NCBI GenBank assembly: GCA_964592635.1
Contig: CAZQFZ010000084.1
Coordinates: 1-11,174, forward strand
DNA from: VMCP01 sp964592635
GTDB taxonomy: Bacteria; Bacteroidota; Bacteroidia; NS11-12g; UBA955
Reading direction: 5' to 3'
Length of the DNA: 11,174 nucleotides
A model generated the notes under the pieces. The model was not told the DNA's origin. It worked only from the letters and a program-made list of their open reading frames with translations, and searched no databases. Below are positions 6,701 through 11,174 of this stretch, in pieces. The position numbers were made by a program, and so were the translations under genes. Each line of letters opens with the position of its first letter. Positions within the stretch are counted from its first letter, which is position 1.

Positions 6701-9029
6701 TAATGCTTTGGGATCTTCCCTTCCAACTTACAGTTGGTCGCCAACTACAAACATAACAGCAACTTCCTACGGTAGGGCATTGCTTTATCCTACCGCAAAT
6801 ACTAAGTATATTTTAACTTCAAGCATTGGTGGGAATTGTACCACGCGCGATACTATCGACATTACCGTTGTTAACGGAACAGCTCCAAAAATTCAACGCA
6901 CTTACGATTCCATTCAGTGCTATGGAAATACGTTTTTTGGATTCAATCCGCAATTCAATACCAGCAGCAATAACAACCGTTTTTCTAAGCTATCACCGGT
7001 TTCAATGTACCCAGCTCTTCCTGACTTAAACGATACTGTTACCATTGTATATAATGCAAACTTCGGTAATGCAAAGTTAAAGAGCGCCACATCCGTGTAC
7101 ATTTACACGGGCATGATTACCAACCTCAGCGAAACCGATGTGGATTGGAAACACGTTAGAGGTAACTTTACAACAGCTGAAGCTCAATACAAAATGACCT
7201 CATTGGGTGGAGGACTATGGAAAATAACCCTCCCAATCAAAGCCTTCTACGGTAAAACACAACCTTTCGTTGATGGTGAAGTCGGCAGAAAATTAGCATT
7301 TGTATTCCACAATGCCTCTGGTTCCATAAAAGGTGCAGGTTTAGGAGATCAAGACATATTCTACCCAATGTACAACCCCGCCGATGTTAACAACACAAAC
7401 AACCAAATTCAAGCCATTGTGCCCTACGCTGGAAATGATGCAAGATACGTGGTGGAAACCGGTGAAATAGTGCCAATATTTATTGCAACTGGCGAAAAAA
7501 TGGCACAATTAACCTTAACAGTTGGAAGCACTTCACGTACAGTGTATAATACCGATACAGTTTCTTTATTCCACAAAGCCACAAGCTCTTTCAACGTTCA
7601 AGTATATGCTTATAGGAATACCACACCAACATTCAGTGCATATCATTATCCAGTACAAGTAAGTGTATTAAATTTATCTACTTCCAATTCATACAAATGG
7701 GATTATGGTGATGGGAATACCGCCAACTCCTACAACTTAAACCCAGTATATAAATCGTACAATGATGCAGGTACCTACACTGTAAAAATGGATGTTACTG
7801 CTGGTAATGGTTGTACTTATGCACAATCTCAAACTAAAGTAGTCGTTCGTCCGAAAGCAAGTGCGCTCATCACTTTACCACCTTCTCCTTTCTGCTTAAA
7901 CGAAGATTTCAAACCTTCTGCTTCTTCTAGTACTATTGTTGGTGGAACCGGTAATTTATCATACTCTTGGGATTTTGCAGATGGAACCAAATCTACCTCG
8001 GTTAATCCAATTAAAAAATATACAACCGACGGTGGATATACCATTAAATTGAAAGTTACGGGCACCAATATCTGTGCCGATTCAACTTCAAGATACATCT
8101 CCATTCGTCCACAACCCCCTGTTAATATTAGCTCTTCGAGTCCTTATGGCTGCTTAAACGGCACTTCATTACAAGCTTCCTCAGGATTCTCCACATACTA
8201 TTGGAATACCGGACAAAGCAACTCCACTATATATGCATTCAGTGCCGGAACTTATTCGGTTAATGCCACTACCAATTATGGTTGCGTATCCACCAATACC
8301 ATCGATTTAATTGAGCATCCAGGAATACAAATCACCACCGACAACGGTTTAATTTTATGCAAGCCAACCGATAGAATTACCCTACAAGCAACATCTGGTT
8401 TTTCCAACTATGCATGGAACACCGGTAGCAGCAACCGTTTTACAACTGTTGGTTCGGCAGGAACTTATACTGTAACTGCCTACGATGGTGCTTGCCAAAT
8501 CACCAATTCCATATCCATTCAAGACGGAACTTTCATCAATCCAAGCATAATTTACACGCCAATTGCACCTATGACTTGCGTATTCTCACCCAAAAGCACT
8601 TTAGGAGAATATTATTCTTGGTCTTTGGGGGATGGTAAAGTATCTATAGAAAAAAATCCTGAACACACCTATGCAAAAGAAGGTTCATACATCGTTTGTT
8701 TAGACATTATGAACAAATGCAAAGTGAGAAACAGTTTCTGCGGAACACTCAGCGTACCATTCACTGTTTCTAGCTCTATAGAATTGAAGAAATCAGAATT
8801 GAATATTTATCCCAATCCAGGCAATGGAATCTATTGGATCGACTTACCCAATTTGGGTACTGCAGCTTCTATTTCCGTAACAGATATGAAAGGTGCTGTG
8901 GTATTTTACAAAGAAACTTTTGATGTTCAAGAACCCATTCGAATTGATTGCGCCAACGGAATGTATATCGTGAAAGTTCAAACCAAACACCATGTATTTA
9001 CAGGTAAAATCAATCATTCCAACAACTAA
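3771..9029 (+). CDS. Giant secreted SBBP-propeller / PKD protein with T9SS sorting domain
   Basis: This 1752-residue protein is predicted to be exported by Sec and then delivered to the surface or medium by T9SS. Residues 22-43 form the hydrophobic signal segment (N-terminal extension of ~20 residues; likely cut after Ala43). Residues ~98-348 match the DUF7948-type region that precedes SBBP repeats (FIENKGQF at 101). Seven SBBP propeller blades start at Trp351, 414, 479, 550, 614, 682 and 745. Ig-like units follow (Trp at about 835, 909, 989), then a beta-rich region 1076-1204, PKD-like domains (WDYGDG at 1310, WDFADG at 1400), two short repeated YxWNTG units (1478, 1549), a third PKD-like unit (WSLGDG at 1617), and a type A T9SS tail from ~1670 with NIYPNPGNG. 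No catalytic motif is seen; an adhesin or matrix role is inference. An upstream in-frame TTG at 3750 is possible, but ATG 3771 fits the signal peptide better. Confidence 0.9.
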   Translation: MKSYLSIQTFPTQILKQFEKSKVCFNRLLPLLAFILGFNAVIASPKNNKNQASPSASKNIHNPLSPFQKIANSTNTDPNINPISEKQKEKINSQLDESNLFIENKGQFNAPGETNPILFQCDANGYRVAISKKGLHYYFLKNEKVTDEINKIQPVVTNPLSNNTLTATKEMGSNNTDAFSDFDPSKKLKNAEIKTTAYRVDVALLNSSSPKKITKENPGSVYYNHYFGNNEFAQVRGYQKIRMHDVYPGIDWIIYIQEGKVKYDFEITQNHVSLNSLQIEFKGASDMTILPNGNLKISTPLGEIIEEKPVSFQGSKEISTEFVLNQNTIRFKLNAEIDPTQPLIIDPCVKWARYFGGTSTDYNIHIDLDNSGNIYLAGMTYSSNMATTGAHQTTLSTTPDAFLAKFNSSADLLWCTYVGGNGTEITYDCVVDKSSNLIYIVGYTTSSTNMGTSNAYQPSIAGSSDGFLVQFSSSGSRNWGSYFGGASDDAIQGAAIDKNGNFIIGGYTYSASGISTSSSFQSSINGTGTANSGYNDGFLSKFNSSGSIQWSTYIGGSSLDEVKAITSGSNSEIYITGSTYSNNNISTTGTHQTAIKGNQECFVMRFTTAGARTWGTYFGGSNHDIGNAIHCSADGSILVVGETLSVSDIASASSYQTTGYGNNGLSDGFLLKLNASTGTRSWSTFIGGVYPDKSYAVTSDASNRIYVAVYTQNSGFGTTGAHQNTFGGSTDLCLFRFSSAGSFQWATYYGGNSNETPQSIVSDASGAIYVAGYTYSSNGISFGYSASNTIKGSEEAFIAKFQDGAELIAPKNTVNACPFASVTLTASKTGSSYAWSTAATTSSITVKNAATYKVTTTTSLGCKFTDSFQVKRYVLDTTANITQNSFFCQSGQSTVLTFNYKQSANSFSWRNANWSNLGSGQTVTVNQAGTYNMIVRYSTINCFDTLSYTLKQQVFNVTMPKTASITCGGSYGVEIAHNALGSSLPTYSWSPTTNITATSYGRALLYPTANTKYILTSSIGGNCTTRDTIDITVVNGTAPKIQRTYDSIQCYGNTFFGFNPQFNTSSNNNRFSKLSPVSMYPALPDLNDTVTIVYNANFGNAKLKSATSVYIYTGMITNLSETDVDWKHVRGNFTTAEAQYKMTSLGGGLWKITLPIKAFYGKTQPFVDGEVGRKLAFVFHNASGSIKGAGLGDQDIFYPMYNPADVNNTNNQIQAIVPYAGNDARYVVETGEIVPIFIATGEKMAQLTLTVGSTSRTVYNTDTVSLFHKATSSFNVQVYAYRNTTPTFSAYHYPVQVSVLNLSTSNSYKWDYGDGNTANSYNLNPVYKSYNDAGTYTVKMDVTAGNGCTYAQSQTKVVVRPKASALITLPPSPFCLNEDFKPSASSSTIVGGTGNLSYSWDFADGTKSTSVNPIKKYTTDGGYTIKLKVTGTNICADSTSRYISIRPQPPVNISSSSPYGCLNGTSLQASSGFSTYYWNTGQSNSTIYAFSAGTYSVNATTNYGCVSTNTIDLIEHPGIQITTDNGLILCKPTDRITLQATSGFSNYAWNTGSSNRFTTVGSAGTYTVTAYDGACQITNSISIQDGTFINPSIIYTPIAPMTCVFSPKSTLGEYYSWSLGDGKVSIEKNPEHTYAKEGSYIVCLDIMNKCKVRNSFCGTLSVPFTVSSSIELKKSELNIYPNPGNGIYWIDLPNLGTAASISVTDMKGAVVFYKETFDVQEPIRIDCANGMYIVKVQTKHHVFTGKINHSNN
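4821..6180 (+). repeat. Seven SBBP beta-propeller repeats within the giant protein
   Basis: Seven blades of about 63-71 residues each begin with a W-x-x-[YF]-x-G-G motif: WARYFGG, WCTYVGG, WGSYFGG, WSTYIGG, WGTYFGG, WSTFIGG and WATYYGG. Each continues with a G-N/S-hydrophobic-Y/V-x-G-x-T strand and ends in a D-[AG]-F-L-x-[KQ]-F-type strand. Seven is the number needed to close one standard propeller. The copies have diverged at the DNA level, so this is an old protein repeat and not a recent tandem duplication. Confidence 0.88.
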
Positions 9030-9076
9030 TTCGCAACATTCATTACTTCCATTCAAACCCATTAATTTCCCATTCT

Positions 9077-10204
9077 ATGTTTTCAAAATCAACCAAAATA
9101 TCCTTGCATAAACCAGCACTTAGGAGGATAACTGTAAACTTATCCCCCGAAATAATTAAAGTAGTCCTAATCAGTGCTGTATTTTTTGTTGCTTTGAGTA
9201 ATAATAGCTATTCCCAGATGACGGGTGGTAACGTACCCTCGCCCTCCGCGGGAATTTCAAAATCAAACAAATCCGTAACGATCGTTCAAAAACGCAAGGT
9301 TTTCGGTAGTGAAATTGTATCGAGAATAGACATACCTTACCGCTATTTAAACTACGGTGTATTCATCGAATTGAGCCCTGTAGGATTGAATCTGGTGAAC
9401 AGCAATACTTCGGTTTATTTGGGAAGCGCAACTCAAACTCCAAATCTGTACTATCCAAATCCCGGAATGTCGAAAATTTCATTTTCTCAATTTCAAACCA
9501 ATTTGCATCTAAATGCATCCATTAATTTGCAGGATATTTATTTAGGTCCTCAAAATCAAATATATCCATACGGTGCCACTGTTGAAATCAAAAATTACGT
9601 ATTCAATAACGTAACTCCAACTGGAGTAACCGACAAAATCAGTGATCTATATAAGGCAAATTCTGATTATGAATACGACAAATACAAGGAATCCGTTCTC
9701 AACAACTTCGTAAGCAATCAAACTACGGTTGCATGGAAAAAAATAGGAGTATTTGGAGGAATTTACGACTTAACATCAAAAACAGGATTGTCTGCTCATC
9801 TTTCAATGAATCAAATCGCCCGACAAACCCTAGCTTATGATAATTCCACGAATGTGGGGTTATTGAACACTGATTTTAGTGAAAAGTGGGTATTATCGCC
9901 CGGTTTCGGATTTGAGAAGGGCTTTTTCTCCTCCTATTTGCAAGCCAATTGGAATTTTTTAACTTTGCTTAAATCAAAGAATCCGATAAACATCAATTCC
10001 AACTCGTATTATGCACGATTCATTTTGGCTTTACCAATAACTTCCAAAATTAAATTTGGCTTACAAAGCGAGAATTATTTTGATTTCTTTGAGGATACAG
10101 ATGCTCAAAAGCGCACAACTGAAGCCATGTTCATGAATCCTTCTGATAGCAAACAGAGCACCATCATCAACGGAATTCAAGCCTATTTGAAAGTGCAGTT
10201 TTAA
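9077..10204 (+). CDS. Exported protein of unknown family, possible outer-membrane beta-barrel
   Basis: I do not recognise this 375-residue protein. A long basic N-terminal segment (residues 1-25) precedes a hydrophobic stretch (26-40) and a polar SNNSYSQ end near residue 47, which together look like an extended signal peptide. The rest has many alternating hydrophobic and aromatic strands, repeated Asn/Tyr-rich turns, and ends in LKVQF. A C-terminal aromatic residue of this kind is the usual signal for insertion of outer-membrane barrels, so I infer an outer-membrane location with moderate confidence. It starts 47 bp after the giant secreted protein on the same strand and is probably co-transcribed. 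It could help anchor or export its neighbour, in the way PorP/SprF-like genes follow large T9SS substrates, but I see no clear PorP/SprF signature. The 3' end lies in a 36-bp direct repeat. Confidence 0.75.
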   Translation: MFSKSTKISLHKPALRRITVNLSPEIIKVVLISAVFFVALSNNSYSQMTGGNVPSPSAGISKSNKSVTIVQKRKVFGSEIVSRIDIPYRYLNYGVFIELSPVGLNLVNSNTSVYLGSATQTPNLYYPNPGMSKISFSQFQTNLHLNASINLQDIYLGPQNQIYPYGATVEIKNYVFNNVTPTGVTDKISDLYKANSDYEYDKYKESVLNNFVSNQTTVAWKKIGVFGGIYDLTSKTGLSAHLSMNQIARQTLAYDNSTNVGLLNTDFSEKWVLSPGFGFEKGFFSSYLQANWNFLTLLKSKNPININSNSYYARFILALPITSKIKFGLQSENYFDFFEDTDAQKRTTEAMFMNPSDSKQSTIINGIQAYLKVQF

Positions 10205-10284
10205 AGCAACTATTAGGGATAGGATTACGCAGATTTACAAATAACAAACTATTTGAAAGTGCAGTTTTAAAGCAACTATTAGGG
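10183..10284 (+). repeat. 36-bp perfect direct repeat at the end of the 375-residue protein gene
   Basis: Two identical 36-base copies lie at 10183-10218 and 10249-10284, 66 bases apart, with a 30-base spacer (10219-10248). The copies begin ctatttgaaagtgcag and end actattaggg. The first copy contains the last codons and the stop of the upstream gene; the second is non-coding. The spacer holds ggattacgcagattta, which reminds me of short dispersed repeats in Bacteroidota intergenic DNA; this is recollection, not a search. The second copy also creates a 7-bp inverted repeat (AAGTGCA 10257-10263 with TGCACTT 10286-10292) and a competing 5-bp stem GCAAC/GTTGC (10272-10276, 10284-10288), without a following U-run. 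Confidence 0.9.
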
Positions 10285-10341
10285 TTGCACTTCTGGAGTT
10301 TTGGGCTAAACTAGTTAATTATAATTTTTGAGGGTATTCTA

Positions 10342-11174
10342 TTAAAGTTTATAAAATTGAAAATTCTTCTTGTTTATAATAAGCCAATAGTTTCCCGAGT
10401 GCAACATTTCAATCGAAATCCGATGATTTTCTGCATGGCCTTCAGAAACCAATTTACCCGTTTGGTCAAAAATCAAATAGGGTGAATCCGCTGAGGAGTT
10501 AATATCCAGTTGAATATAATTCATGGCTGGATTTGGGAAAACCAATGTTTCGGATTTTGATATTTTGCTAGTATTTGAAAGGTTGGGATAAAAAGATACA
10601 ATAAAAGTATCACGGAAATTACTTCTCAGTGTATCTGCATTTCCTAAGGAATCATAACTTGAAAGTCCTTTTACAAACACCTCCATGATAAATGTATCAT
10701 TTCCAAGCGTTGGGGAATGCATATATAGGGTATCGGGCATTACAAACCATACCCGCTCACTTATCTTATTATCTGAAATGGAGCGAATTTGAACGCTATC
10801 AATACTACTCGGATGTCCTTTTGCAATTTGGACAAACAGATCGGAATCTGGCAATATTTGAAATCCTATAATTTTAGCAGGTAGTGAATCATTTCTGCAA
10901 CTCAATATTTTTTTATAGGTCAGGAAATTAAGATGAATCGTACTTTCTTTTTGTATATTATAATCTGCAAGGGTTCTACCATCTTCAAGTAGTTTCCCCG
11001 CAAAACGCAACACTTGGAATTGTGGCAATATTCCATTTTTATCTTGAATCTTTGCTTTAATATTTTCGATTGCATCACTCGCTTCCACATCTAAAACGAT
11101 GGTTTTGGAATCGGGCATGCGCACAAAAATCTGCATCGAAAATGCAGTAGCGAAATTCAAAAAAATGAAAACAA
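10342..11174 (-). CDS. Exported ubiquitin-like protein with T9SS sorting domain (5' end off window)
   Basis: The reading frame is open from the right edge (bases 11174-11173 belong to a split codon) to a TAA at 10344-10342. The first visible residues, VFIFLNFATAFS, look like the end of a signal peptide, with Ala-Phe-Ser a plausible signal peptidase site. So the true start lies beyond the window. The mature protein (264 residues) would begin with MQIFV. Residues 1-69 align without gaps to human ubiquitin, 50 identical by my count; Lys11, 27, 29, 33, 48 and 63 are kept. Leu8, Arg42, Ile44, Val70, Arg72 and the Gly-Gly tail are not. Residues ~73-192 are beta-rich and unrecognised. Residues 193-264 are a type A T9SS domain (LVFPNPAMNYIQL ... 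GNYWLIIN). The protein is therefore predicted to be secreted or surface-attached, and not a conjugatable tag. Bacteroides fragilis BfUbb is a precedent for an exported bacterial ubiquitin. The gene converges on the 375-residue protein gene. Confidence 0.92.
   Translation of the reverse strand, partial: VFIFLNFATAFSMQIFVRMPDSKTIVLDVEASDAIENIKAKIQDKNGILPQFQVLRFAGKLLEDGRTLADYNIQKESTIHLNFLTYKKILSCRNDSLPAKIIGFQILPDSDLFVQIAKGHPSSIDSVQIRSISDNKISERVWFVMPDTLYMHSPTLGNDTFIMEVFVKGLSSYDSLGNADTLRSNFRDTFIVSFYPNLSNTSKISKSETLVFPNPAMNYIQLDINSSADSPYLIFDQTGKLVSEGHAENHRISIEMLHSGNYWLIINKKNFQFYKL
10927..11136 (-). other. Ubiquitin-like domain segment (mature residues 1-70)
   Basis: Human-ubiquitin numbering applies directly because there are no gaps. 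Best-conserved blocks are K27-AKIQDK-33, FAGK (45-48), LEDGRTL (50-56) and DYNIQKEST (58-66). Most changes cluster in the beta1-beta2 loop (residues 6-10) and in strand beta3 and its approach (37-44). These are surface-facing positions in ubiquitin, while core positions (Ile3, Val5, Ile13, Leu15, Val17, Ile23, Ile30, Leu43, Leu50, Leu56, Ile61) are kept. Family membership is evident from sequence; the functional reading is inference. Confidence 0.95.

Noticed and set aside
9077..10204. Assignment to the PorP/SprF family
   Set aside because: Position fits, but no signature of that family is visible, and the upstream cargo has a type A tail.
10205..10341. Intrinsic terminator between the convergent genes
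   Set aside because: The stems here are 5-7 bp and lack a following U-run on either strand, so I do not call a terminator.
10927..11136. Ubiquitin domain as eukaryotic contamination
   Set aside because: It is in one continuous frame with a bacterial signal peptide end and a T9SS tail, has no introns, and lies next to Bacteroidota genes.
11134..11160. TTG at 11160 as the start of the ubiquitin-like protein
   Set aside because: The frame stays open to the edge with hydrophobic residues (VFIF) before it, so this TTG lies within a signal peptide. Starting at the MQIF ATG (11136) would leave a T9SS protein without an export signal.

Overview
The window looks like a piece of a Bacteroidota chromosome. 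Two predicted exported proteins end in the type A sorting domain of the type IX secretion system (T9SS). Coding is AT-rich, ribosome-binding sites are A-rich and weak, and TTTG / TAnnTTTG promoter-like boxes lie before some genes. I cannot name the genus. No RNA genes, CRISPR arrays or insertion sequences were seen, and no gene-free stretch exceeds 300 bases.

Layout, left to right. (1) The start of a leftward gene (1-377) for a small exported protein with a charged helix; it runs off the left edge. (2) A leftward two-gene unit, 595-2489: an ATP-grasp ligase related to D-Ala-D-Ala ligase, followed 8 bp later by a short Na/Pi-cotransporter-family membrane protein. (3) A leftward PIN-PhoH ATPase gene (2680-3601) that is broken twice: a one-base frameshift in an A-run, and an out-of-frame internal deletion that joins the Walker A region to the last residues of the protein. 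(4) A rightward pair, 3771-10204: a 1752-residue secreted protein (signal peptide, DUF7948-like region, seven SBBP propeller blades, Ig-like and PKD domains, T9SS tail), followed 47 bp later by a 375-residue exported protein of unknown family that may be an outer-membrane protein. (5) A 36-bp direct repeat that duplicates the 3' end of that second gene. (6) A leftward gene (10342 to the right edge) for an exported ubiquitin-like protein with a T9SS tail.

The right-edge gene is the highlight. The predicted mature protein begins with a domain that I hand-align without gaps to human ubiquitin at 50 of 69 identical positions. Signal peptidase would be expected to cut directly before the ubiquitin Met1. 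The domain lacks the C-terminal Gly-Gly and the Leu8/Ile44/Val70 patch, but keeps six of the seven lysines. It is followed by about 120 residues of unknown fold and a type A T9SS domain. This suggests a eukaryote-derived ubiquitin fold used as a secreted or surface-attached module rather than as a conjugation tag. Windows 3771-10204 and 10342-11174 converge, so this end of the window is devoted to exported and surface proteins, while the left part is housekeeping-like or decayed.
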